A stretch of 11,736 nucleotides of DNA from Planctomycetota bacterium (GTDB taxonomy: Bacteria; Planctomycetota; Planctomycetia; Pirellulales; UBA1268), in the NCBI GenBank assembly GCA_003669255.1, contig QWPO01000109.1:1-11736 (forward strand), read 5' to 3'. Below the pieces are notes generated by a model. The model did not search any database, was not told the origin of the DNA, and was given only the letters and a program-made list of their open reading frames with translations. Both the position numbers and the translations under genes were made by a program. Below are positions 1 to 5,705 of this stretch, piece after piece (positions within the stretch are counted from its first letter, which is position 1; each line of letters starts with the position of its first letter).

Positions 1-11
1 ACCTGTGCTAC
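1..11 (-). repeat. REP-like palindrome, partial at window edge
   Basis: The first 11 bases match the right arm and foot of the palindrome at 92-115 except for one base (CTAC here, CTGC there). Read on the minus strand this is a GTAG foot followed by the left arm GCACAGGT of a hairpin whose other half lies outside the window. It is therefore a third, truncated member of the repeat cluster. The identity rests on similarity to the two complete copies only. Confidence 0.5.
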
Positions 12-43
12 GTGTTGCCGCAATGTGACGAGCCGGCCTCCTC

Positions 44-69
44 GTAGGTGCAGGTTGGCAACCTGCACC
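44..69 (+). repeat. REP-like palindrome with GTAG foot
   Basis: A GTAG tetranucleotide (44-47) abuts a perfect inverted repeat: arms at 47-56 and 60-69 with a GGC loop. The arm is GTGCAGGTT, differing by one base from the GCACAGGTT core of the neighbour copy once strand is allowed for. A GTAG foot next to a short hairpin is the hallmark of REP elements mobilised by REP-associated tyrosine transposases (RAYT, IS200/IS605-like). No such gene is in the window, so that link is inferred. The element lies beyond the 3' end of prmC, where it could also limit transcript read-through or decay. Confidence 0.55.
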
Positions 70-91
70 AGCGGCGCCGAGCAGGGATTCG

Positions 92-115
92 GCACAGGTT
101 GAAAACCTGTGCTGC
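92..115 (-). repeat. REP-like palindrome with GCAG foot
   Basis: Perfect inverted repeat with arms GCACAGGTT (92-100) and AACCTGTGC (104-112) and a GAA loop. The bases after it read as a GCAG foot on the minus strand, so the copy points opposite to the one at 44-69. This head-to-head layout resembles a BIME (paired REPs). It begins about 25 bases past the prmC stop codon and is read as the first hairpin in the 3' end of that transcript. It lacks a U tract, so it is not a classical intrinsic terminator. Confidence 0.55.
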
Positions 116-139
116 ATGCGGCCGCGGGGGTGAAGGCTG

Positions 140-1006
140 TCAGGTCCGGCGGGCCTGCACGATTCGGGCGAGCACCACCATGTCCTTGAGCGTCGGTCCG
201 GGCTCGAGGCCGGGCACCGCCGCCAACGCGGTGGCCGCGGCCGCCGCCACCACCGGGCCGATCTCGACCAGGAGCCACCCGCCCGGCACGAGCCGTTCGG
301 CCGCCTCTTGTGCGAGTCGCTCCACGATCTCCACGCCCGTCGGCCCCGACACGAGCGCGGTCTTTGGCTCGTGGTCGCGAACGTCGCGGGGCAGGGCAGG
401 GTACTCATCCTCGCGGACGTAGGGCGGGTTGCTCACGATCACGTCCCACGGACCCGCGGCTCGTGGATCGGCGAGCAGGTCGCACTCCACCAACTCGATC
501 CTCTCGGCCACGCCATGCCGCTCCGCGTTGGCCCGCGCGACGGCCAGCGCCGCCGGCGAGATGTCGGTCGCCACGAGCCGCGCCTTCGGCAGCTGCTTGG
601 CGAGCGTCACCGCAATCGCGCCGCTCCCGGTGCCCACGTCCACGATCCGAGGAGCATCGGCCGACTTACAGAGATCGAGCGTCCGCACGACGAGCCCCTC
701 GGTCTCAGGTCGCGGAATCAGCACATCCTTCGTGACCGTGAAGGGGAGGGAAAAGAACTCGCGGCTGCCGACGAGGTAGGCCACCGGCTCCCCCTCGCCC
801 CGCCGCTTCACGAGTTCGCGAAACCGGGCCCGCTCGGCGTCGGCCACCGGAGTGTCGAAGGCGGTGTAGAGCGCGATCCGCGGGCAGCCGCGAACGTGGG
901 CCAGCAGCACCTCGGCATCGAGCCGGGGCGATTCGGACCCCTTCGCCCCGAGCCAGTCGGTCGTCCACGTCAGGAGTCGCCCAACCGTCCATGCCTCGTC
1001 ACTCAT
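140..1006 (-). CDS. prmC: Release factor glutamine N5-methyltransferase PrmC
   Basis: PrmC (formerly HemK) transfers a methyl group from S-adenosylmethionine to the glutamine of the GGQ motif in peptide release factors, which is needed for efficient termination. The 288-residue protein has the usual family length. An N-terminal helical domain is followed by a class I methyltransferase fold: VLIPRPETE at 95-103, the SAM-binding glycine loop DVGTGSG at 123-129, the acidic end of strand 2 at ATDIS (146-150), and the catalytic NPPY at 193-196, which holds the substrate glutamine. It lies 11 bases downstream of prfA, the gene of its substrate. Its strong Shine-Dalgarno sequence overlaps the prfA stop codon, which fixes the ATG at 1004-1006. 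The prfA-prmC order is widely conserved, so the call is secure. Confidence 0.97.
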   Translation of the reverse strand: MSDEAWTVGRLLTWTTDWLGAKGSESPRLDAEVLLAHVRGCPRIALYTAFDTPVADAERARFRELVKRRGEGEPVAYLVGSREFFSLPFTVTKDVLIPRPETEGLVVRTLDLCKSADAPRIVDVGTGSGAIAVTLAKQLPKARLVATDISPAALAVARANAERHGVAERIELVECDLLADPRAAGPWDVIVSNPPYVREDEYPALPRDVRDHEPKTALVSGPTGVEIVERLAQEAAERLVPGGWLLVEIGPVVAAAAATALAAVPGLEPGPTLKDMVVLARIVQARRT

Positions 1007-1011
1007 GACTG

Positions 1012-1018
1012 CCTCCTT
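1012..1018 (-). promoter_or_regulatory. prmC ribosome binding site overlapping the prfA stop
   Basis: On the minus strand AAGGAGG sits 5 bases before the prmC ATG and shares its first base with the TGA stop of prfA. Ribosomes finishing prfA would therefore be placed directly on the prmC initiation site, a typical arrangement for translational coupling. Confidence 0.8.
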
Positions 1019-2127
1019 CAGGTCGCCGCCGGCTTCGCCGATTGCTCCATCTCGCTCTTCCGCTTCTCACGGGCATGCCGCTCGATCGCGTCCACCACGA
1101 GGCCGAGGCGACCAACCATCACCTGGTCGAGCGTGAAGCTCTCGTTGATGCGGTGGTCGGTGACGCGGTTCTGCGGGAAGTTGTAGGTGCGGATCCGTTG
1201 GCTGCGGTCGCCCGACCCCACCTGCTCGCGCCGCTCCGTGGCCCGCTTCTCGTGCTCGATCCGCCGCTCGTGCTCGTAGAGCCGCGTCTTGAGCACGCGG
1301 AGCGCCTTGGCGAGGTTCTTGTGCTGGCTCTTCTCGTCCTGGCACTGCACCACGATGTTGGTCGCCAGGTGCGTGAGGCGGACCGCGGAGGCCGTCTTGT
1401 TGACGTGCTGCCCCCCAGGGCCGCTCGCACAGAAGAGGTCTTTGCGGTAGTCGTCGGGCGAGAGGGCCACTTCCACGTCTTCCGGCTCAGGCAGCACCGC
1501 CACGGTGGCGGCGGAGGTGTGGATCCGCCCCTTGGTCTCGGTGTCGGGCACCCGTTGCACACGGTGGCCGCCGCTCTCGTGCTGGAGCTTGCGAAAGACG
1601 GTATCGCCCGACACCCCCAGGATCAGCTCCTTGAAGCCGCCGAGTTCGGTGGGGCTCGCGTCCATCACTTCGAAGTCCCAGCCCTGCTCAGCACCCCAGC
1701 GGCGATACATCTCGTAGAGGTCTCGCACGAAGAGCGCCGCCTCGTCGCCGCCAGTGCCCGCACGGAGTTCCACGATGCAGCGGGTGCGGTCGGCGTCTTC
1801 GTCGCCCGAGCAGAGTTCGAGCAGGTCTTCCCACTCCCGCTCCCGCTTTGCTTCGAGTTCGGGCAGTTCGGCCTCGGCGAGGCCCCGGAGGTCGGCGTCG
1901 TCGCCGGCGATCATCTCCCGGTGCTCGGCGATCTGCCGCTCGAGGGTCGTGAACTGGCGGTAGCGGAGGGCGAGTTTGGCGAGCGTGCCATGCTCCCGGG
2001 CGACGGCCGAGAGCTTCGACTGGTCGCCGAGCACGGCCGGGTCGATGAGCGAATGTTCGAGTTGCTCGAACCGAGCGAGCTTCTGCTCGAGGTCGCCGCG
2101 AATGCCGCCGAAAGAGGAGTCAGCCAT
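1018..2127 (-). CDS. prfA: Peptide chain release factor 1 (RF1)
   Basis: RF1 reads UAA and UAG stop codons in the ribosomal A site and triggers hydrolysis of the peptidyl-tRNA. At 369 residues it has the normal length. The helical N-terminal domain is followed by GTGGDEA (124-130). The codon-recognition tripeptide is P-D-T at 194-196 within RVPDTETKGRIHTS; a PxT tripeptide marks RF1, whereas RF2 has SPF. The catalytic GGQ is at 238-240 in GPGGQHVNKTASAVR, and the following QCQDEKSQHKN block is typical of the family. The ATG at 2125-2127 gives the expected N-terminus, although I see no clear Shine-Dalgarno in front of it. The gene follows rpmE by 90 bases and precedes prmC, which methylates its GGQ glutamine. 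All three are probably transcribed from the promoter before rpmE. Confidence 0.98.
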   Translation of the reverse strand: MADSSFGGIRGDLEQKLARFEQLEHSLIDPAVLGDQSKLSAVAREHGTLAKLALRYRQFTTLERQIAEHREMIAGDDADLRGLAEAELPELEAKREREWEDLLELCSGDEDADRTRCIVELRAGTGGDEAALFVRDLYEMYRRWGAEQGWDFEVMDASPTELGGFKELILGVSGDTVFRKLQHESGGHRVQRVPDTETKGRIHTSAATVAVLPEPEDVEVALSPDDYRKDLFCASGPGGQHVNKTASAVRLTHLATNIVVQCQDEKSQHKNLAKALRVLKTRLYEHERRIEHEKRATERREQVGSGDRSQRIRTYNFPQNRVTDHRINESFTLDQVMVGRLGLVVDAIERHAREKRKSEMEQSAKPAAT

Positions 2128-2217
2128 GAATCACGGCGGCCTGCAGCCCCAAAGAGATGGCACGAGGGTGGCACGAGCGGTGACACGAGGAGCGCTGGGC
2201 CGGCGGCACCCCGCTGC

Positions 2218-2466
2218 TCAGGAGGCCGGGGCCTCGACGGCCTTCTTCTTTTTCAGGCTCGCGTAGCCCGCGCCCGCGAACTTCGACTTGAACTTCTCGA
2301 TGCGGCCTGCCGTGTCCACGAACTTCAGCTTGCCGGTGAAGAATGGGTGGCAGACGTTGCAGATGTCGACCTTGATCTCCGGCACCGTGCTCCGGGTCGA
2401 AAACGTGTTGCCGCAGCCGCAGCGGACGACGGTGTGGCCGTAGTTGGGATGAATGCCGTCTTTCAT
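2218..2466 (-). CDS. rpmE: 50S ribosomal protein L31, zinc-binding type
   Basis: L31 bridges the large and small ribosomal subunits. The 82-residue product starts MKDGIHPNYG and carries the family core DICNVCHPFFTGKLKFVDTA. Four cysteines at 16, 18, 36 and 39 form the CxC...CxxC zinc site, placing it in the C+ class of L31 rather than the zinc-free YkgM type. The C-terminus runs about ten residues beyond the E. coli protein in a lysine-rich KKKKAVEAPAS tail. No obvious Shine-Dalgarno precedes the ATG. It heads the rpmE-prfA-prmC cluster, an order common in many bacteria. The promoter at 2514-2542 would give a leader of about 40 bases. Confidence 0.97.
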   Translation of the reverse strand: MKDGIHPNYGHTVVRCGCGNTFSTRSTVPEIKVDICNVCHPFFTGKLKFVDTAGRIEKFKSKFAGAGYASLKKKKAVEAPAS

Positions 2467-2513
2467 GGTCGCGAATCCGAAACGATACGGGGTAGGAAAT
2501 CAGGGAGCCCCAT

Positions 2514-2542
2514 ACTCTACCCGGCCTTCCCCGGGGCGGCAA
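2514..2542 (-). promoter_or_regulatory. Predicted sigma70-type promoter of rpmE-prfA-prmC
   Basis: Read on the minus strand: -35 TTGCCG (2537-2542), a 17-base spacer (2520-2536), and -10 TAGAGT (2514-2519). The start would fall near 2507, about 40 bases before the rpmE ATG. It lies in the 130-base gap behind the lipoprotein gene, so the translation genes need not depend on the kdsA transcript. The prediction is by eye, but spacing and box composition match the two other promoters proposed in this window. Confidence 0.5.
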
Positions 2543-2596
2543 TGCGGGCCGTTTCAGCCGCGAGCGGTACCGATCGCACGTCGGCACCGCCTGGAT

Positions 2597-4228
2597 TCAC
2601 GGCGTCCGGCTCGTCCCCGGTGCCTTGTCTTTCTCCAGCCGGTCTGCCAGGAGCCGGCTCCCAAACCGCTGCGGCGAGCCGTCTTCGCGGAGCACACTCA
2701 CCGCCTCGTCGATCCTGCCGACGGCGGCGAGCGCCCGGCCGAGATTGGCCCGGGCTGCATCGGTCCAGCGACTGTCGGGCGAGTTCTCGAGGGTCATCCT
2801 CCGCAGGTAGTCGATCGCCGCTTCGGGCTGGCCCTCGCCGAGCGTGGCCACGCCGAGCCAGTAGGTCGCGTCTTCCTTCATCTGGCGGTAGAGGCGGTCG
2901 ACGGTGGCCGACTGCTCTGGCGGCACAGCCTGCAGCGCCTGCTGGATGGCCGCCCGCGAAGGGCGGGCAGCAAGATACGAGGCCTTGGCCCCGAGCGGTC
3001 CGTCGAGGTCGCCGCGAAACTCACGAACCCGGGCGGTGAACAGGGGCCGCACGAGCCGCGGGGCCTGGCGGTCGCCGCCGCCCATCTCCGCCATCGTGAT
3101 TGAGAACGGGGCAAGCTCCCGACGTGCCGCGAGTTCCACTCCCTGCGTCGGCCGCCTCGCGACGGTCTCCCAGGGAAACTCCCAGAGCCCCACGAAGGGT
3201 GAGGCTTCGCCGGGCAGGGCCTTCACGGCTGCGGCGGCCACGGCGGATGCATCGATCGCCAGCCGCAGGCCGTGCCGCGACGCGGTCTCCTTGTCGAGCG
3301 CGGCCATCCGTCGCGAGAGGCTCCGCGGGTCGGCCACCGTGAGCACCGCCAGCGAACCGATGTCCGCGGCCTTCACCGGATAGGGCCGGTCGGGCAGCGA
3401 AAGCGCGTCGAGAATCGCGGGGTCCGCGGCCGCCTGCCGGGCCGTCGCCACACCCGAGCCCCCCGGGCCCGGCACGGGCATGCCGTAGGTCGGTTCGAAG
3501 AGGTACGCCTCGCCCTCGACGATCGCGGCAGGAAGCCAGGGCCGCAGCGTGCCGGCCTGCGGGTCACCCGTGGCGAGCATCACGGCATCGATGCCCACCT
3601 GCCGGAGCAGTTCGATAAAGATCCACGACCGCTGCGCGCCGCTCGCCCGTCCGGTGAGGAGGATCTCACCGGCCGTGTACCACCGTGTGCCCGGCGTCGC
3701 CTCCGACGGCACCATCGGCGGATCGCCGACGGCCGCCAACGAGCGGACCGTCCAGTCGAAGAGCCGCACCGCGGTGGCCAGGTCTTCGGTCGCGTCGCCT
3801 CGCGCGGAGGTGGCGATGTCGGCCAGCCAGCGACGGTCGCGGAGGTAGGCCACGTCGCCCACGGCATCGAACGCCGGCTGCTCGAGCATCGGCTCGACGC
3901 CCGTGCGGAGCCGCTCCGGCAGGACGGAGATCAGCGGGTCGATGCGCCACGACGGCACCTCGACCCCCGACTGGTGGCTCCACTGGGTGAGTCGGTCAAA
4001 CGCCTGCTCGTAAGCCCGCTGCTCTTCGAAGTCGTCGAGCTTCGAGACGGCGGCCAGCGCCCCGGCCACGAGTTTGTCGCTCGTGACACGACTCACTGCC
4101 GGACGCGCGTCGGAAGCCGGGGCTGGGCCGGACGGTGCCTGCGACGCACCGCAGCCCGCGACCGCGATCGCAAGCCATGCCACCACCGCTCGGGAGGTCA
4201 CGGCCGAAGGTGCGTCCGCCGCGGTCAT
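2597..4228 (-). CDS. Lipoprotein with degenerate transglutaminase-like domain and C-terminal TPR
   Basis: The 543-residue protein begins with a hydrophobic stretch ending in the lipobox AVAGC, with the lipidated cysteine at 26, so it should be a membrane-anchored lipoprotein. Residues about 150-255 follow the transglutaminase-like layout: a helix at LFDWTVRSL, the nucleophile helix around GAQRSWIFIELLRQVGIDAVMLA (197-219), and strands WLPAAIVEGEAYLFEPTYG (231-249). At the position where active enzymes have cysteine (ten residues before LLRQ) there is glycine 197. The usual histidine is absent, and the aspartate of the DPTYG-type motif is glutamate 245. It is probably a non-enzymatic relative. 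Residues about 456-514 form TPR-like helices (YWLGVATLGEGQPEAAIDYL; ARANLGRALAAVGRIDEAV). The ATG overlaps the kdsA stop as ATGA and has GGAG eight bases upstream, implying coupled translation. I recall similar proteins from planctomycetes, but the function is unknown. Confidence 0.8.
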   Translation of the reverse strand: MTAADAPSAVTSRAVVAWLAIAVAGCGASQAPSGPAPASDARPAVSRVTSDKLVAGALAAVSKLDDFEEQRAYEQAFDRLTQWSHQSGVEVPSWRIDPLISVLPERLRTGVEPMLEQPAFDAVGDVAYLRDRRWLADIATSARGDATEDLATAVRLFDWTVRSLAAVGDPPMVPSEATPGTRWYTAGEILLTGRASGAQRSWIFIELLRQVGIDAVMLATGDPQAGTLRPWLPAAIVEGEAYLFEPTYGMPVPGPGGSGVATARQAAADPAILDALSLPDRPYPVKAADIGSLAVLTVADPRSLSRRMAALDKETASRHGLRLAIDASAVAAAAVKALPGEASPFVGLWEFPWETVARRPTQGVELAARRELAPFSITMAEMGGGDRQAPRLVRPLFTARVREFRGDLDGPLGAKASYLAARPSRAAIQQALQAVPPEQSATVDRLYRQMKEDATYWLGVATLGEGQPEAAIDYLRRMTLENSPDSRWTDAARANLGRALAAVGRIDEAVSVLREDGSPQRFGSRLLADRLEKDKAPGTSRTP

Positions 4229-5064
4229 GCCTTCTCTCCGGCCAGCCTCGCCTCATGGATGCGCAGCACCCGCTCCAGCACACCGCCAAACTGGTCGAGG
4301 GGCACCATGTTTGCGCCGTCGCTCGGGCTGTCGTCGGGGCGAGGGTGCGTCTCGAAGAACATCCCGTCCACGCCGACGGCCGCCGCGGCACGGGCAAGCG
4401 GCTCGACGAGGGTGCGGTCGCCTCCGGTCGCGCCGCCGAGGCTCGCCGGCTGCTGCACGGAGTGGGTCGCGTCGAAGATCACCGGCACGCCAAACGACTG
4501 CATCACCGGCAGGCCCGCAAAGTCGTTGACCAACCGGCCGTAGCCAAAGAACGTGCCCCGCTCGCAGAGCAGGATGTCGGTCGCCCCGCCGGCCAGCAGT
4601 TTGGCCACGGCGTGCCGCATGTCGCCGGGGGCGACGAACTGCCCCTTCTTGACGTTCACAGCACGACCGGTGGCCGCCGCCGCCAGCAGAATGTCGGTCT
4701 GGCGGCAGAGAAACGCCGGGATCTGCAGCATGTCGCAGACCTGCCCGGCCGCCGCCGCCTGCTCTGGCAGATGGACGTCAGTCGTCACCGGCAGGCCAGT
4801 CTCCCGCCGGACGCGTTCGAGTACCGCCAGGCCGTCGTCGATCCCCGGGCCGCGAAACGACGACGCACTCGTGCGATTCGCCTTATCGTACGAAGCCTTG
4901 AACACGACCTGGATAGGAAGCCGCGAGGCGAGCACCGCCAGTGATTCGGCGATTCGAAGGCAGAGGTCCTGCGTCTCGATCACGCACGGCCCTGCGATCA
5001 CGAGCAAGGGTTGGCCCGGCCCACAGCGGTGGCGGCCGATCTGGGCGGGAAGTCGGGCGTTCAC
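4225..5064 (-). CDS. kdsA: 3-deoxy-8-phosphooctulonate (Kdo-8-P) synthase, metal-dependent
   Basis: KdsA condenses phosphoenolpyruvate with arabinose 5-phosphate to form Kdo-8-phosphate, the precursor of the Kdo that joins lipid A to the LPS core. It acts in the cytoplasm. The 279-residue protein shows every family block: IAGPCVIE (23-30), KASYDKANRTS (56-66), TTDVHLPEQ, IPAFLCRQTD (115-124), NVKKGQFVAP (137-146), ERGTFFGYGRLV, IFDATHSVQQP and FETHPRPDDSPSDG. Cys27, His201, Glu238 and Asp249 match the metal ligands of the Aquifex aeolicus enzyme (11, 185, 222, 233) at a constant offset of 16. This marks the metal-dependent class; the E. coli type has asparagine at the cysteine position. I chose the GTG at 5062-5064 because GGAG lies eight bases upstream and the length fits. 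The frame stays open to beyond 5600, and an ATG at 5125-5127 would add 21 residues without family similarity. Its stop overlaps the lipoprotein start. It indicates a Gram-negative-type outer membrane. Confidence 0.96.
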   Translation of the reverse strand: MNARLPAQIGRHRCGPGQPLLVIAGPCVIETQDLCLRIAESLAVLASRLPIQVVFKASYDKANRTSASSFRGPGIDDGLAVLERVRRETGLPVTTDVHLPEQAAAAGQVCDMLQIPAFLCRQTDILLAAAATGRAVNVKKGQFVAPGDMRHAVAKLLAGGATDILLCERGTFFGYGRLVNDFAGLPVMQSFGVPVIFDATHSVQQPASLGGATGGDRTLVEPLARAAAAVGVDGMFFETHPRPDDSPSDGANMVPLDQFGGVLERVLRIHEARLAGEKA

Positions 5065-5305
5065 GGGCGTTGCTCCGCGGCCTAGGCCTCGGCGTGGGGG
5101 AATGGGATCCAAGCCGGGTTGCAGCATCGTATCGATCTGGAGCGAAATGCGGCGCGCGTTGCATTTTTGAACACCCTCCGACAGAGCGACACCCTGAAAA
5201 ACACGCGAAAAACAAGGATTCGTATTTGGCACGGCATGTGCTTTCCTTCTCTCCTGTGGCAACGGCTTCGGCCGCGGCCACAGTCCACACTCTTGGAATA
5301 CCAAG

Positions 5306-5408
5306 GTGGGGTCTCCGGCTTCCTTCGGGCGTGCGGTCGTCTTGCCCCTGACCCGCATGCCCATGACAGGGTGCTCCTGTCGAGCCGGAGGCCCCACTTT
5401 TTTCTTTT
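5306..5408 (+). ncRNA. Candidate structured small RNA (three-way junction) with terminator
   Basis: The sequence folds by eye into a clean three-way junction. The closing stem P1 pairs 5306-5320 with 5383-5397 over 15 pairs, 14 Watson-Crick and one G-U. P2 pairs 5327-5336 with 5353-5362 (ten pairs, one G-U) around an 11-16 base loop that can extend by two more pairs. P3 pairs GACAGG (5365-5370) with CCTGTC (5376-5381) around a five-base loop. Linkers are six, two and one bases. TTTTTT follows P1 at once (5398-5403), then C and TTTT, so the 3' end looks like an intrinsic terminator and fixes the plus strand. A -10-like TGGAAT (5294-5299) ends seven bases before 5306, but no -35 was found. It lacks the signature sequences of SRP RNA, tmRNA, RNase P and the TPP riboswitch. 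It matches no family I recognise, and no gene follows for 170 bases, which suggests a free-standing RNA. Confidence 0.6.
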
Positions 5409-5499
5409 CGGCCCCAGTGGTTCCCCTCGGGTTCGTTCTCGCCGGGTTCGTGGCGACCTCCCCAAGGGAGTCCCTAAATGCCTGAAAAACAGGCCTCAC

Positions 5500-5529
5500 T
5501 TGACGATCAGGGGGGCCGTGCGCTAGTTT
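5500..5529 (+). promoter_or_regulatory. Predicted sigma70-type promoter of tRNA-Thr
   Basis: -35 TTGACG (5500-5505), an 18-base spacer, and -10 TAGTTT (5524-5529). Transcription would start near 5536, about 45 bases before the tRNA. No strong terminator lies between the tRNA and the TPR/alpha-CTD gene at 5706, so both may share this promoter. The -35 is one base from the consensus TTGACA; the -10 is weak. Confidence 0.5.
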
Positions 5530-5579
5530 TGCGGGGCTAACGCGTTCCCCGGGCCGGCCCCGTGGAGTCCGTGGATCGT

Positions 5580-5653
5580 GCCAGCGTAGCTTCAATTGGC
5601 AGAGCACCGCATTCGTAATGCGGGGGTTGCGGGTTCGACTCCCGCCGCTGGCT
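5580..5653 (+). tRNA. tRNA-Thr, anticodon CGT
   Basis: All four arms are present. The seven-pair acceptor stem is GCCAGCG (5580-5586) with CGCTGGC (5646-5652). The D arm contains the AATTGGC loop. The anticodon stem CCGCA/TGCGG (5607-5611, 5619-5623) carries the seven-base loop TTCGTAA, so the anticodon at 5614-5616 is CGT and reads ACG (threonine), a frequent codon in a GC-rich genome. A five-base variable loop is followed by the T arm GCGGG-TTCGACT-CCCGC. The discriminator base is T at 5653. The CCA end is not encoded and must be added enzymatically. The D stem ends in a G-T pair. Confidence 0.97.
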
Positions 5654-5656
5654 CTC

Positions 5657-5674
5657 GGCGGACCACTGTCCGCC
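5657..5674 (+). other. Hairpin between tRNA-Thr and the downstream gene
   Basis: A perfect seven-pair stem GGCGGAC/GTCCGCC with a CACT loop starts three bases after the tRNA. The following bases, CAAGTTTATC, are not a real U tract, so termination would at best be partial. It could separate or protect the tRNA precursor and the mRNA, or form part of the leader of the next gene, whose Shine-Dalgarno begins about 20 bases later. Confidence 0.45.
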
Positions 5675-5705
5675 CAAGTTTATCGCCACCTGTGAGGACT
5701 TCCGA

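Larger units (their letters stand above)
5065..5579. other. Intergenic region between kdsA and tRNA-Thr
   Basis: This 515-base divergent gap holds no credible protein gene. From left to right: the kdsA leader with its Shine-Dalgarno (GGAG on the minus strand at 5073-5076); an AT-richer stretch around 5150-5240; a small perfect hairpin CTTGG/CCAAG at 5292-5305; the structured RNA candidate at 5306-5408; two short hairpins (5458-5470 and 5480-5494); and the promoter before the tRNA (5500-5529). I could not identify a convincing promoter for kdsA. Several frames stay open here, but their products are arginine-, serine- and proline-rich and look like noise. Confidence 0.6.

Noticed and set aside
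1042..3039. 665-codon open frame on the plus strand
   Set aside because: It lies antisense to prfA and rpmE, both unmistakable. Its product is a low-complexity V/L/R/E-rich string, as expected for the complement of a GC-rich gene.
3272..4543. 423-codon open frame on the plus strand
   Set aside because: Antisense to the lipoprotein and kdsA; arginine/histidine/glycine-rich with no family motif.
5306..5397. SRP (4.5S) RNA on either strand
   Set aside because: The minus strand contains GAAGGAAGC, reminiscent of the SRP tetraloop motif. However, the required partner strand and single-hairpin shape are absent, and the U tract puts the RNA on the plus strand.
5065..5607. N-terminal extension of kdsA of up to 181 residues
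   Set aside because: The KdsA family begins about 20 residues before the GPCVIE motif, a GTG with a good Shine-Dalgarno sits there, and the extension would run over the structured RNA, the tRNA promoter and part of the tRNA.
5580..5653. 3' end of a tmRNA
   Set aside because: The T arm resembles that of tmRNA, but a full D arm and anticodon arm with a regular seven-base loop are adjacent, so it is an ordinary tRNA.
5657..5674. Intrinsic terminator after tRNA-Thr
   Set aside because: The stem is good but it is followed by CAAGTTTATC rather than a U run, so it is listed only as a hairpin.
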